From positions 1 through 64,000 of the forward strand of contig NZ_JBGIYY010000023.1 of the NCBI RefSeq assembly GCF_041380235.1: 64,000 nt of DNA, written 5' to 3'. Origin of the DNA: Glaciecola sp041380235. Its GTDB lineage: Bacteria; Pseudomonadota; Gammaproteobacteria; Enterobacterales; Alteromonadaceae. Below, one piece after another: positions 43,397 to 53,002 of this stretch; the stretch's first letter is position 1, and every line of letters begins with the position of its first letter. A model generated the notes under the pieces. The model worked only from the letters and a program-made list of their open reading frames with translations. It searched no databases and was not told the DNA's origin. A program made the position numbers and the translations under genes.

Positions 43397-44293
43397 TCAT
43401 TGACCTTTGGCTTGTAATTTAGTTCGTTGATAAATTACCGCACCGTGCTCTGGCCCGTGATGCGCTGATGCCGTCGAAGGGTTTAAATTTTCATCTAACC
43501 AAGGCAATATGCCTTCAATTACACCGCCGACTAAGGCCAGTTTGTTGCCGCTGTAAATCAGAGCTCTGCTTGCAATATTGCTTAAATAAACAGCACCTTC
43601 AACAACAATTGGCAGGGCAATTGGGTCTCGGTCTCTGGCCGCAGCGATGACCAAGGGAGCCAACTCGGCGAAGGCTGAGGGCGGTGCTTGATTATAGACA
43701 TCTACTATATCGTTCGCAGAGCGTATCGACAGGTGTTGCTGTAGGTCACGGGTAAAATCAGAGGCCAGTATTACGCCGTCTAGTGACTCAAGGGTTTTTG
43801 CAAGGGCCGTTTTGCCCAACCATGCGCCACTGCCCTTATCGCCTAAGGCAAAACCATGGCCGCCAAATTGCTTAACAGCATTGCCTTTTAAGCCTGCAGC
43901 GCAAGAGCCTGTGCCGGCGATTAATACCGCACCATCATTGCCATTATGTGCGCCCAGCAATGCGGCATGTATGTCGCTTGTAAAATCAAAGCGCGCAAAT
44001 GGATGTTGCCACTGTTGTAATGCACGAGCTGCAGACGGGACGTTTACGCCGGCTAATCCGGCGCCGACAAACAGACGATGCTGTTCGCTTTCAATCTCTA
44101 AATTCAGGCGATGCAATGCTTCACGCACCGCGGCGAGCATCTCATCGTAAGCAAGCTTGCCATATTTTGCGACGTTTGCGGGCCCGGCGACGGCTGTACT
44201 CAGTTGATTATATTCCCTATCAAATACTACCGCGCGACACTTAGTGCCGCCGCCATCGATACCGATAAAGATAGGGGCTTCGCTTGTATTCAT
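43397..44293 (-). CDS. nagK: BadF/BcrA-type sugar kinase, likely GlcNAc kinase
   Basis: A 298-residue ASKHA kinase with the phosphate-1 motif I-G-I-D-G-G-G-T-K-C-R (7-17), A-G-T-G-S-C-A-A-G (125-133) and G-D-K-G-S-G-A-W-L-G (149-158), the usual BadF/BadG/BcrA order. Small members of this family in Shewanella-type GlcNAc pathways are N-acetylglucosamine kinases, so phosphorylation of GlcNAc is the best guess; glucosamine kinase is an alternative. It lies alone between the ATP-grasp gene and an M1 peptidase gene. With the FucP-type transporter (21189-22556) and NagA (27934-29100), it would complete uptake, phosphorylation and deacetylation. Confidence 0.75.
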   Translation of the reverse strand: MNTSEAPIFIGIDGGGTKCRAVVFDREYNQLSTAVAGPANVAKYGKLAYDEMLAAVREALHRLNLEIESEQHRLFVGAGLAGVNVPSAARALQQWQHPFARFDFTSDIHAALLGAHNGNDGAVLIAGTGSCAAGLKGNAVKQFGGHGFALGDKGSGAWLGKTALAKTLESLDGVILASDFTRDLQQHLSIRSANDIVDVYNQAPPSAFAELAPLVIAAARDRDPIALPIVVEGAVYLSNIASRALIYSGNKLALVGGVIEGILPWLDENLNPSTASAHHGPEHGAVIYQRTKLQAKGQ

Positions 44294-44344
44294 TAAGCTA
44301 CATTATTCACAGTCATGATTATTTGTTTATTGCTGCGCAGGCGT

Positions 44345-46243
44345 TCATTGTACGTAACCTTCGTTTGCTTTGATGGTTAGTGGATGATAGCCGGGTTTAG
44401 CTTGCTCAAAGGCGCGTTTTGCAAAGGCCTTGCCTTCAACGGTTTTGGAAAGCTCACGATAAAGCGGCTTTACCAGCTTGTTGCGACCAATTGAAACTAA
44501 ATACTCATGCAGCCGGCCATACGCGGGCTTATATTCGTTTGCTACCGCAATCATCAGCCAGCTGTGCGCAATCTCATTATTTGGGCTGTTGGTCAAATCA
44601 AACGCTGTATCTAATTTTACCAGTTGTTCATCGGTAAGCTGCTCGGGTAAATTGTTTAAGAAATAAAGCCATTCGTGCACGGTCCATGCATCGGTAGCAA
44701 TATCTTCTGGAGAAAGTACCGCACTTAAAAATCCACTGCGGGCCGTATCAATTTTACTGAACGCGTCAGATCCTGGAACCGGTGCGCCTGCTGGGATACC
44801 AGGAGAGAATATCCATTCTTTAATGCGCTCTTTCGAGAGAACATCGGGATAATCACTAAGTAAGGTTTGGTCTAAATAAGCTACAAACTCGTCGGTCGTA
44901 ATGCTTTTGAAAGCAAAGGCTTCAAAATATGCTAACAAAAAGGCGTCAAAATTATCGCGTCCGACTTTTTGCTCAATTTCACGTAAAAACAGTGCGCCTT
45001 TCTCATAGGGAATATTTGAAAATACGTCATCCGGATTGCGTCCGCGCAGGTCGATAGCCATAATTTGATCATCTGCTGGTAACGAGGCAATGTCGGCCAG
45101 TAGATCTTGATACCCCAATACCGCTTCCATGTTATAGCGGTCGGTACCATAGATCATTTCCATGATGCGATAGGTTAAATAGGTAGTGAAGCCTTCGTTT
45201 AGCCACAGGTCACGCCAAGTTGCGTTAGTTACTGTATTGCCCGACCAGCTATGCGCCAATTCATGGGCAATCAATGATACCAAACTCTTATCACCGGCTA
45301 TTACCGTTGGCGTAATAAATGAAAGACGCGGATTTTCCATGCCTCCAAATGGGAATGATGGCGGCAAAATGAGCAAGTCATATCGCTCCCAACTGTAAGG
45401 GCCGTATTTGTTTTCGGTGGCAATGAGCATACTTTCGGTATCTTCAAATTCTTTTGCTGCCGCTTCTATTAATTCAGGTTCGGCATACACACCTGTGCGT
45501 TCACCCATCGGCTTAAAGCTTAAGTCACCGATAGCAAGGGCAATCAAATAAGACGGGATCGGCTGCGGCATATTGAATTCATACACACCATCACGCTCAG
45601 TATCCGCTTGGTTTGATGCGCTCATGACGGCGAGTAGCTCTTTAGGCGTGCGAATGGTGGCTTGATAAGTGACTCTCACCTTGGGTGAGTCTTGCAGTGG
45701 AATGAAGCTGCGGGCATGCACGGCTTGAGCTTGGGTAAATAGAAATGGGTGACGTTTACCAGCGGTTTGCAGAGGCGTTAACCATTGCACCCCAGAAGCT
45801 TCAGGTGAGGTCGTATAGTCAACGGTGATCTGATTCACCTCGCTCGGAAGGCTGATACTGAGCGCTGAGCCTAACTCAGGATCAGCGCTTGCCAAGCTAA
45901 AGCTAAGCGCTGTGTCATTTGCGCTAACGCTGTTGATTACCAAGTCTCGCGTGTCTAGTACCAGTGTATCGGCATCAGCAGCAATACGCTTGAGGTCGAG
46001 GACAGCGGTCCCGCTTAACTGCTGAGTGTCGAAGTTGGCGGTAATGTCTAAATTAATATGCGTCACAAGCACTTCGTCAACATTCGCAAAGGAGTGGTAG
46101 TCGCGTGACACATTCATTGATTGCTCATGGCTGGTAAGCGGTTTTATGGCGGCAGTGTTATCCACTGCTTGTGAATCTTCAGGTGCCTTAGAGCAGCCAG
46201 TGGCAAGCAATAACGCTCCAAGCACGATACTAACAAAGCGCAT
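44345..46243 (-). CDS. M1-family aminopeptidase lipoprotein
   Basis: A 632-residue leukotriene-A4-hydrolase-like M1 metallopeptidase. It has a lipoprotein signal with lipobox L-A-T-G-C (Cys17), the gluzincin motif H-E-L-A-H-S-W and downstream N-E-G-F-T-T-Y (the third zinc ligand), and the exopeptidase motif P-F-G-G-M-E-N (G-x-M-E-N). The C-terminal HEAT-like helical domain is present. It should release N-terminal residues from peptides in the periplasm. It looks intact. Confidence 0.9.
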   Translation of the reverse strand: MRFVSIVLGALLLATGCSKAPEDSQAVDNTAAIKPLTSHEQSMNVSRDYHSFANVDEVLVTHINLDITANFDTQQLSGTAVLDLKRIAADADTLVLDTRDLVINSVSANDTALSFSLASADPELGSALSISLPSEVNQITVDYTTSPEASGVQWLTPLQTAGKRHPFLFTQAQAVHARSFIPLQDSPKVRVTYQATIRTPKELLAVMSASNQADTERDGVYEFNMPQPIPSYLIALAIGDLSFKPMGERTGVYAEPELIEAAAKEFEDTESMLIATENKYGPYSWERYDLLILPPSFPFGGMENPRLSFITPTVIAGDKSLVSLIAHELAHSWSGNTVTNATWRDLWLNEGFTTYLTYRIMEMIYGTDRYNMEAVLGYQDLLADIASLPADDQIMAIDLRGRNPDDVFSNIPYEKGALFLREIEQKVGRDNFDAFLLAYFEAFAFKSITTDEFVAYLDQTLLSDYPDVLSKERIKEWIFSPGIPAGAPVPGSDAFSKIDTARSGFLSAVLSPEDIATDAWTVHEWLYFLNNLPEQLTDEQLVKLDTAFDLTNSPNNEIAHSWLMIAVANEYKPAYGRLHEYLVSIGRNKLVKPLYRELSKTVEGKAFAKRAFEQAKPGYHPLTIKANEGYVQ

Positions 46244-46404
46244 ATGATGTCCTATATGAATATTAAAAAGAAGTTAGCGAGTATGCGCCATTATGCTACA
46301 CGGTGTCAGCACAAACTCAAACTACAAAATATGATGGTGCTATACTTATAAGCGCTATGTATTTCGTTGGCCTAGCATCAAATTCTATATAAAAGGATAA
46401 AGAA

Positions 46405-46872
46405 ATGAAAAAATTATGCATGTTGATATGTGTTTCGTTGAGTTTGTTTGGATGTTCTGACAGCGAAGTAGGCGATGTATCGTTGGGCTTGTTCACCACT
46501 AAAGATATTAAAATTGACGCCTTGCAAGATCCGGTGATAACCGGCGTAACCTGTCATATATCGAGCATTGAAGCCAATCTTGACTTAGCCGACCCCTCCG
46601 ACAGCTCTATCGCTTGCCGTCAAACCGGTGCGATTACCTCTGATATGTTTGCTAAAATCGACAAATCGCCCTCTGGCGAAGTCGTATTTAAAAAATCTAA
46701 GAGCATATTCTTTAAGAACATGAAGGTGAGACGAATCTACGACGCCAAGTCGCAAACCCTAATGTATGTTTCGTATTCAACTAAAGAAACCTCGGGTAGC
46801 TATAAACATAGCTTATCTACCGTGCCGTTGTGGGGAACTGAAGCTTATCAAGCCCCAGTGCTCGTGCAGTAA
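46405..46872 (+). CDS. creA: CreA-family lipoprotein
   Basis: A 155-residue CreA-family protein. Its signal peptide ends in a lipobox (S-L-F-G-C, Cys17), whereas classic CreA is periplasmic. Hallmarks include D-I-K-I-D-A-L-Q-D-P-V-I-T-G-V-T-C-H-I and D-P-S-D-S-S-I-A-C-R-Q-T-G. Function is unknown in any organism, though it is widespread in proteobacteria. It is 15 bp ahead of the VOC gene, possibly cotranscribed. Confidence 0.88.
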   Translation: MKKLCMLICVSLSLFGCSDSEVGDVSLGLFTTKDIKIDALQDPVITGVTCHISSIEANLDLADPSDSSIACRQTGAITSDMFAKIDKSPSGEVVFKKSKSIFFKNMKVRRIYDAKSQTLMYVSYSTKETSGSYKHSLSTVPLWGTEAYQAPVLVQ

Positions 46873-46887
46873 ATCGAGGATATACTG

Positions 46888-47316
46888 ATGACTGTTTCTA
46901 AATCGATTCATCATATCAACTACTTAGTAAAAGACTTAACGGAGTCAGTAGCTTATTTTGAGTTGTTATTAGAGCAAAGCGCAGAATACGAACATTTAGC
47001 TCAGCGACACGTAAAAACCGCACGTTTTTTATTGGGTAAAACTTATTTAGTGTTAGTGTGTCCTGAAAATGAAGACTCTGATGTCGGTAAGATACTTGCA
47101 CAGCGCGGAGAAGGTTTGTTTTTATTGTCATTAGCAACTCAAGATTTAAGCAAAGCTAAAGGCGCATTACAGCATAAAGGTATACACTTTACTGAAGGAA
47201 GCGAGCGAAATGGATTAGCCGATTGGCGAGTGGCCGACTTAAATGCTCCTGATGCATTTGGTCCGGTATTACAGCTTTGCCAGCAAACAGGCAGAACAGA
47301 CGATAAACCAATTTAA
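46888..47316 (+). CDS. VOC/glyoxalase-fold protein
   Basis: A 142-residue vicinal-oxygen-chelate protein. The first motif I-H-H-I-N-Y-L-V-K-D-L provides a likely metal His near 8-9, and the last strand G-P-V-L-Q-L ends the domain, though the usual terminal Glu is not obvious. FosA-, glyoxalase- and epimerase-like families are all possible. It follows creA and precedes tpm by 47 bp. Confidence 0.7.
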   Translation: MTVSKSIHHINYLVKDLTESVAYFELLLEQSAEYEHLAQRHVKTARFLLGKTYLVLVCPENEDSDVGKILAQRGEGLFLLSLATQDLSKAKGALQHKGIHFTEGSERNGLADWRVADLNAPDAFGPVLQLCQQTGRTDDKPI

Positions 47317-47363
47317 GACGGGTTTATTTTAAATTTTGGAAAAATAAAGGCAGACATTTTTTT

Positions 47364-48002
47364 ATGCATCATGAGTTTTGGCACAAACGTTGGGCGACAA
47401 ATGATATTGGCTTTCATGAAGAGAGCGGCAATCATTTGCTTAAAAAGTACTTTAGTGAATTCCCCCTCCCAGACAATGCCTTGGTATTTGTACCTTTGTG
47501 TGGAAAAACCAAAGACATATCTTGGCTGCTTAAGAATGGATGCAAAGTCGTTGCCATTGAGTTGAATGAACAGGCTGTGCAGCAGCTATTTGCTGAACTA
47601 GGCGCGATGCCACAAATAGAAAAAACTGATGTGTTCACGCGTTATTACATAAGCAATTTAAGCGTATATGTTGGCGATTTTTTTGCGCTTGAGCAAAAAC
47701 AAATTGGAGTACCCGATTTGGTATTTGACCGAGGGGCATTAGTTGCCCTACCTGATGATTTACGCAATAAATATACCGAGCACTTGCACAAGCTGACGCC
47801 AACTACCCCTAAATTTGTGATTTGCTATCAGTATGATCAAAGCCTATTCAAAGGGCCTCCATTTAGTGTAACTGATACCATGGTACGAGAGTTTTATGAG
47901 CAGGATTATGCTATTGACAATATATTTACAGGTCATGTTGAGGGCGGGTTCAGAGAGCAGTCGGAGGTATTTGAGGCGGTTTATCGACTAAGTCCGAGAT
48001 AA
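47364..48002 (+). CDS. tpm: Thiopurine S-methyltransferase
   Basis: A 212-residue Tpm-family methyltransferase. It shows W-H-K-R-W-A-T-N-D-I-G-F-H at the N-terminus, V-F-V-P-L-C-G-K-T-K-D (SAM site, about 42-52), V-V-A-I-E-L-N-E and F-D-R-G-A-L-V-A-L-P near 110. Bacterial Tpm detoxifies selenium and tellurium oxyanions by methylation and may act on thiopurines. A strong terminator follows its stop. Confidence 0.9.
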   Translation: MHHEFWHKRWATNDIGFHEESGNHLLKKYFSEFPLPDNALVFVPLCGKTKDISWLLKNGCKVVAIELNEQAVQQLFAELGAMPQIEKTDVFTRYYISNLSVYVGDFFALEQKQIGVPDLVFDRGALVALPDDLRNKYTEHLHKLTPTTPKFVICYQYDQSLFKGPPFSVTDTMVREFYEQDYAIDNIFTGHVEGGFREQSEVFEAVYRLSPR

Positions 48003-48021
48003 GCTCCAGCCAATACCTCGC

Positions 48022-48057
48022 TTAGGCTACTAATATCAAAAGTAGCCTAAGTTTTTA
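48022..48057 (+). terminator. Terminator after tpm
   Basis: CTTAGGCTACT (48022-48032) pairs perfectly with AGTAGCCTAAG (48042-48052) around a 9-nt loop, followed by TTTTT. Confidence 0.88.
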
Positions 48058-48303
48058 AATACGCTTATTTGTGATTGACCTTGAACACTGGTATTCCAAT
48101 CAAAGCATTTCAACCTAGCCACCACGCTACCACAATCTCACGAAATTTTTTAACAAATACGCTACAAAATCATTTCACATTGAAAAAATAAATTTCGTTT
48201 TGAAATTAATTGGTATGGTTTGCTGTTGCCTAAATCTATCGATCAATCCGAAATTGCATATAACGTGTTGATTAAAAACAATAATGTTTAATTCTTAAAA
48301 ATT

Positions 48304-48319
48304 TGGCACAGCCAGTGCA
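48304..48319 (+). promoter_or_regulatory. Sigma-54 (-24/-12) promoter of the catabolic cluster
   Basis: TGGCAC (48304-48309) and GTGCA (48315-48319) give the invariant GG and GC exactly 12 bp apart, as in sigma-54 promoters. The start would be near 48330, about 80 bp ahead of the sigma-54 activator gene. This suggests the activator drives its own operon. Confidence 0.72.
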
Positions 48320-48412
48320 GTACAACAGCAGCATATTAAAACAGCGCTAAGCTTCTGCTTATTGAAATCTCGACTATATTTACGGTACTTCGAATTTTCA
48401 TGAGTGAACGTT

Positions 48413-50329
48413 ATGGCGAAAAACCAGCAGGATTGGGTATTGAACACGGCTTACCATCACCATCACAGTTTGGTAAAGATTCTTATCTTCGGACACAAAG
48501 AGTTCAGTCAGTTGATGAGCAGCGTTTTGCCTGAGTTTGAGGGGCAAGCCGAGTTTAAGATATTTGACGCTATTGTGGGCAGCATTAACGAAGTGCAAAC
48601 CCTTATCGACCAATACCAACCCGATGTAATTGTGAGCGCTGGCTCTAACGCGGCATACCTCAAAGCAAGTTTAGATATTCCCGTCCTTAGTTTAAGAACC
48701 ACCGACACCGATATTATCAATGCGGTTACCCGCGCCTCAAAAATGTCCTCAGACATCAGCTTGATTAATTTTGGAGAGCCATCGGTTGTGGTACCGCTGT
48801 TAAAGAGTCACTTGAACATCTCGCTAGAAGAATCGTGTTACAAGACTGCTGAGCAAGCTCGTGAACTTTTCCATATTTTAGCCAATAGTGACGATGCACA
48901 AAAAAATAGAGCCTTAGTTGGTGCGAGTCTGATTTGCGGCCTCGCTGCTCAACATGGTTTGCGTTCGATATTAATATACTCGGCTGAGTCGTGTGCGACG
49001 ACCTTGAAAGAGGCAGTGTTAGTGGGTAATCAGTCGCGCGCTAAAAAGATTGATAAGGCTTTAACGCATTGGTTAATAAACCAATCGAAAACGCCGATTA
49101 TTTTAACTGACCATGAAGGCGACTCTATCACCTTAAATAAAGCTGCTAAAGAAGATTTAAATCTCAGCCTAGAGTTCGAAATGGACCTGGCTGATATTAT
49201 TCATCCGCAAGACCCACAGCGCCCTACCGACGGTGAATGCACTATAAACGGCGTAGACTGGTTTTTCCATCAAGATTCAGTCAACCCAGGCAAGCGCCCG
49301 ATGTTTATGTACCAACTTTATCGGCGTAAACAAGCGGCGGTGAATGATGCGTCATCATCAAATGGTTCAAAAGATGCACACAATGCGAAGCGATTGGTGT
49401 TTTCTTCAGAAGCCATTCAGACACTTCTTGATAAAGTAGCTTCATTTTCTAACTCCCCCAGCAATGTGCTGATCTTAGGAGAGTCGGGCACTGGTAAAGA
49501 GCTGATTGCTAGAGAGGTGCACCGCAACAGTCAATATTCTCAAGGACGATTTGTAGCGCTCAACTGCAGCGCGATCCCAACAGAGTTGTTTGAAGGCGAG
49601 CTTTTTGGTCATCATGACGGCGCTTTTACTGGGTCGCGTCGCGGCGGACGCAAAGGTTTAATTGAAGAAGCGCAAAATGGTGTGTTGTTTCTTGATGAGA
49701 TTAGCGAATTGGCGCTTGATCAGCAATCCAAGCTATTGCGCTTTTTACAAGAACGTAATTATAGACCTCTTGGCAGCAACAAAGAAAAGCCCGTGGCACT
49801 AAAGTTAGTTGCAGCCTCAAATAAATCACTCAAAGAGTTGGTGAGCAGAGGCGAGTTCAGAGAAGACCTGTATTTTCGTTTAAACGTGTTCAATTTGGAC
49901 ATACCACCATTGCGGATGCGTCCAGACGATATCTTAGCGATCTCGGCCGTCAAACTGCAGGATTTTCTTGATAGCTATGTACTGAATATAGACCCTAAAG
50001 AGGTCTTGCAGAAAATCAGTACTGAGCTGAGTAACTACAGCTGGCCGGGCAATGTGCGTGAACTTGAAAATATCCTTGAGCGTGTGGTCGCTACTTTGCA
50101 CATGAAACCTGATCTTAAAAATTTGCCAAACACCCTTCGGCAAATTGCACCCGAACTTTTTACAGAAGCCAATCTCGACCAATCGGTGGGCGTGGTGAAA
50201 CACAACGAATTGGCCCTAGTGGCCGACGCAGTGAATATGTTTGGCGGTGATAAACAAAAAGCAGCGGAATATTTAGGCATGAGCCAAACAACGCTTTGGC
50301 GAAGGCTCAAACGAATAAATCGAAATTAA
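48413..50329 (+). CDS. Sigma-54-dependent activator, PrpR-like
   Basis: A 638-residue enhancer-binding protein. The N-terminal 190 residues match the PrpR-N sensor domain (V-K-I-L-I-F-G-H-K-E-F and P-V-L-S-L-R-T-T-D). The AAA+ ATPase has Walker A G-E-S-G-T-G-K-E, the sigma-54 contact loop G-A-F-T-G-S (Ser in the last position), and Walker B L-F-L-D-E-I-S. A Fis-type helix-turn-helix ends the protein. PrpR senses 2-methylcitrate; the ligand here is presumably a product of the cluster's substrate. The ATG at 48413 is preferred over the in-frame GTG at 48404. It is followed 20 bp later by the TonB receptor, so it is likely the first gene of the operon. Confidence 0.88.
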   Translation: MAKNQQDWVLNTAYHHHHSLVKILIFGHKEFSQLMSSVLPEFEGQAEFKIFDAIVGSINEVQTLIDQYQPDVIVSAGSNAAYLKASLDIPVLSLRTTDTDIINAVTRASKMSSDISLINFGEPSVVVPLLKSHLNISLEESCYKTAEQARELFHILANSDDAQKNRALVGASLICGLAAQHGLRSILIYSAESCATTLKEAVLVGNQSRAKKIDKALTHWLINQSKTPIILTDHEGDSITLNKAAKEDLNLSLEFEMDLADIIHPQDPQRPTDGECTINGVDWFFHQDSVNPGKRPMFMYQLYRRKQAAVNDASSSNGSKDAHNAKRLVFSSEAIQTLLDKVASFSNSPSNVLILGESGTGKELIAREVHRNSQYSQGRFVALNCSAIPTELFEGELFGHHDGAFTGSRRGGRKGLIEEAQNGVLFLDEISELALDQQSKLLRFLQERNYRPLGSNKEKPVALKLVAASNKSLKELVSRGEFREDLYFRLNVFNLDIPPLRMRPDDILAISAVKLQDFLDSYVLNIDPKEVLQKISTELSNYSWPGNVRELENILERVVATLHMKPDLKNLPNTLRQIAPELFTEANLDQSVGVVKHNELALVADAVNMFGGDKQKAAEYLGMSQTTLWRRLKRINRN

Positions 50330-50349
50330 AAATAATCTTGGGAGAAGTC

Positions 50350-52932
50350 ATGCAACAGTTTAAGCTCAACAACTTAGCAGGAAGCGTCATCATCGCTTTA
50401 GGGGCCAGCTCATTGGCATTTAGTGGCGCTGCCGTCGCTCAGCAAACTACTGCGACTAGCGAGGAAGATGTCGAAATCATAAGTATTTCGCGGAAGCGTC
50501 CAGAAACCCTGCAAGAAGTACCGATTGCGGTTACTGCGCTCTCTGAAAAAGACATACGCACCGCTGGCATTGAGCGTACAGGCGATTTTATCAGTCTGAT
50601 CCCTAATGTTAGCATCGTCGACGCAGCTAACGTCGGTGACACACAAGTAACGATCCGCGGCATTGTATCAACCCGTGATGCAGAATCCACCTTTGCATAT
50701 GTGGTTGATGGCGTATTGATGACCAACCCCAACAGTTTTAATGAAGAACTCCTCGATGTTGCACAAATTGAAGTCCTAAAAGGACCGCAAGGCGCTCTTT
50801 ATGGCCGTAACGCGGTCGCCGGCGCGATTATTGTGACGACTAAAAAGCCTAGCGACGAGCTCGAAGGATCATTTCGCGCCAGTGTCGGCAATAATGGCTT
50901 ACGTCGTTTAAACGGCACGGTCAGTGGCGGTCTTTCGGACAATGTGTTTGCTCGCTTAACGGTGGCCGACAGTACATTTGATGGTCATTATGAAAACATT
51001 TTCACAGGCCAAGACGATGTAGTTGATTTTCTGGAAGACACTACGATAAAAGGCAGATTGATTTGGGATGCGACCGACTTATTGAGCCTCGACATACGGG
51101 CAAGTCGCAGCGAAGTAGCGGGTGGCGCGATTAACTTTAACGCAGTGTTTGCTTTGCCTTCGTTTGTAACTGCATTCAATCAACCAGCCTATAACGCAAA
51201 TGTGAATGACCATGACTTTACCTTTGCTTTTAATGTACCCGGTGAAAACGAGCAGACGACCACTGAATTCTCAATAAAAGGTGACTTGGACTTAGACGGT
51301 GTAGATGTCACGGCAGTGTTTTCGTATAACGATCTTGAAGAGTACCTGCTGTCAGACGGCACGAGCGCTTCATTTTATGGTTATGAAGTCACTCCTCAGT
51401 GTCAGACCGACCGCGCAACCTTAAACAACACGCCCGCTGCATTAGGCGGTGCTAACCGAACAGATTTATTCGGTGATTTCTTTGCACCCTTTGGTGTATT
51501 CCCTCCCGGTGTAGAGTTTACTGGGGTATATGGTCCTTATACGCCCACTGCATGCGATGGCTATCAGTATCAAGAGCGCAATCAAACTGATTTCAGTGGT
51601 GAGCTGCGTTTTACCAGTGACGACACTGATGCCGATTTACGCTGGATTGCCGGCTTGTATTTTGCTGAAATTGAACGTGACGTCGTGGTTGCTTATGGTG
51701 CCGATCAGGGCCAAGGATTTTTAAGACAGGCGTATGTTCCGCCAACGGGCCCTAATCCGACTGACCTACTATTTGATGATACTTTCGACACTTCGGTAAT
51801 GTCTGCCTTTGGTCAAGTAGAATACGATCTTGATCCGCAGTGGGAGCTGGCTTTCGCTTTGCGCTACGATTATGAAGATAGAACGGTATCTAACAATGTG
51901 CCTAATGTGAGGGCTTCTGGCCTAAACGTTAATACTATTGTGAATGGTCAAGTTGGTGCCATAAACCCAGCCTTTAACGTCACGCCCGAGGGTATTCCGG
52001 ACAGAAGCCGCTCGTTTTCTCAGTGGCAGCCAAAAGTCACCGTAGGTTATGAGCAAAGCGATAATATTAATTGGTACGCGAGTTACGGAATAGGTTTTAG
52101 AAGCGGTGGTTTTAACTCAATTGGTACGCAGGGTACACTCGACTTCTGGTTTAATGCTACAGGCGCCGGTACCCCAGGTGATGCAGTAAATGCTCAGCTT
52201 TTAGTTACCGACGAGTATGACAAAGAGGTCACCACTAACCTAGAGCTTGGTTTCAAATCTAAATTTTTAGACAACAAACTTCGTATCAATGCAGCGGTGT
52301 TTGATACCACCGTCGAAGATAACCAGTTTTTCGAGTTTTTTGCCGGCCCATTTGGTTTGCTTAGAGCCGTTACCACAATCGATGAGCTCTCAATCCGTGG
52401 TTTAGAGTTTGATTTTCAAGCTCAACTGACTGACGACTTCCAAGTTTATGGGGGGTTAGGCATGATTGATTCTGAAATCAAAGAAAACCGTAATCGCCCA
52501 CTCTCGGTAGGCAACAAAGCTCCGCAAACACCTGATACGACGATTACACTTGGTGCAATGTATGAATACAACATCACCTCTGAGATCGTAATGACGACTC
52601 GTCTTGATTGGCAGTATGTGGGTGAAACCTTCTTTCATACCTTACAAGGTGAGCAAACGCCTACCATTTGGGATTTCTTTGGGACCTTAGGGGGCGGTGT
52701 ACCGCCAGGTCCGCATTCTCAAGACTTTAACAACGCAAGTCGTGATGCCTATGACACCCTGAACTTGCGCATTGGTTTTGATGCAGAAAACTGGAATCTA
52801 GCTTTCTGGGGACGCAACATTACTGATGAACAATATTTGCAAGAAGTTATTCCTGCGCCTGAGTTTGGTGGCTCGTTCATTCATCCATCAGCACTCGTGT
52901 CTTACGGTGTAGATTTTACTTACCGTTTCTAA
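50350..52932 (+). CDS. TonB-dependent outer membrane receptor
   Basis: An 860-residue TonB receptor. The ATG at 50350 has GGGAGAAG upstream and opens a signal peptide (cleavage after A-A-V-A). Next comes a TonB box-like I-I-S-I-S and the plug domain (V-P-I-A-V-T-A-L-S, Q-V-T-I-R-G-I, V-D-G-V, G-P-Q-G-A-L-Y-G-R-N-A-V-A-G). A 22-strand barrel follows, ending S-Y-G-V-D-F-T-Y-R-F with the terminal aromatic. It resembles the broad substrate class used by sphingomonads and alteromonads for organic substrates rather than siderophore receptors. It presumably imports the compound degraded by the downstream enzymes. Confidence 0.9.
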   Translation: MQQFKLNNLAGSVIIALGASSLAFSGAAVAQQTTATSEEDVEIISISRKRPETLQEVPIAVTALSEKDIRTAGIERTGDFISLIPNVSIVDAANVGDTQVTIRGIVSTRDAESTFAYVVDGVLMTNPNSFNEELLDVAQIEVLKGPQGALYGRNAVAGAIIVTTKKPSDELEGSFRASVGNNGLRRLNGTVSGGLSDNVFARLTVADSTFDGHYENIFTGQDDVVDFLEDTTIKGRLIWDATDLLSLDIRASRSEVAGGAINFNAVFALPSFVTAFNQPAYNANVNDHDFTFAFNVPGENEQTTTEFSIKGDLDLDGVDVTAVFSYNDLEEYLLSDGTSASFYGYEVTPQCQTDRATLNNTPAALGGANRTDLFGDFFAPFGVFPPGVEFTGVYGPYTPTACDGYQYQERNQTDFSGELRFTSDDTDADLRWIAGLYFAEIERDVVVAYGADQGQGFLRQAYVPPTGPNPTDLLFDDTFDTSVMSAFGQVEYDLDPQWELAFALRYDYEDRTVSNNVPNVRASGLNVNTIVNGQVGAINPAFNVTPEGIPDRSRSFSQWQPKVTVGYEQSDNINWYASYGIGFRSGGFNSIGTQGTLDFWFNATGAGTPGDAVNAQLLVTDEYDKEVTTNLELGFKSKFLDNKLRINAAVFDTTVEDNQFFEFFAGPFGLLRAVTTIDELSIRGLEFDFQAQLTDDFQVYGGLGMIDSEIKENRNRPLSVGNKAPQTPDTTITLGAMYEYNITSEIVMTTRLDWQYVGETFFHTLQGEQTPTIWDFFGTLGGGVPPGPHSQDFNNASRDAYDTLNLRIGFDAENWNLAFWGRNITDEQYLQEVIPAPEFGGSFIHPSALVSYGVDFTYRF

Positions 52933-52949
52933 GCACAGGTTTAAATCAA

Positions 52950-52983
52950 TCAGGGGGCTTGGCTCCCTGAGATTTTGCATTTT
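52950..52983 (+). terminator. Hairpin between the TonB receptor and CoA-transferase genes
   Basis: TCAGGGGGC (52950-52958) pairs with GCTCCCTGA (52962-52970), with one G-T wobble and a 3-nt loop, followed by a T-rich stretch. It could lower expression of the downstream genes or act as a partial terminator. Confidence 0.6.
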
Positions 52984-53002
52984 ATAAATTGGAGTATGTA
53001 AT

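Larger units (their letters stand above)
48003..48412. other. Intergenic region with terminator and sigma-54 promoter
   Basis: About 410 bp with no protein gene. It carries the tpm terminator and the sigma-54 promoter, given separately. The rest is AT-rich and may hold binding sites for the downstream PrpR-type activator, but no repeated element was resolved by eye. Confidence 0.5.

Noticed and set aside
52961..52979. Possible sigma-54 promoter ahead of the CoA-transferase
   Set aside because: The GG and GC pairs are 16 bp apart instead of 12, so it does not fit.
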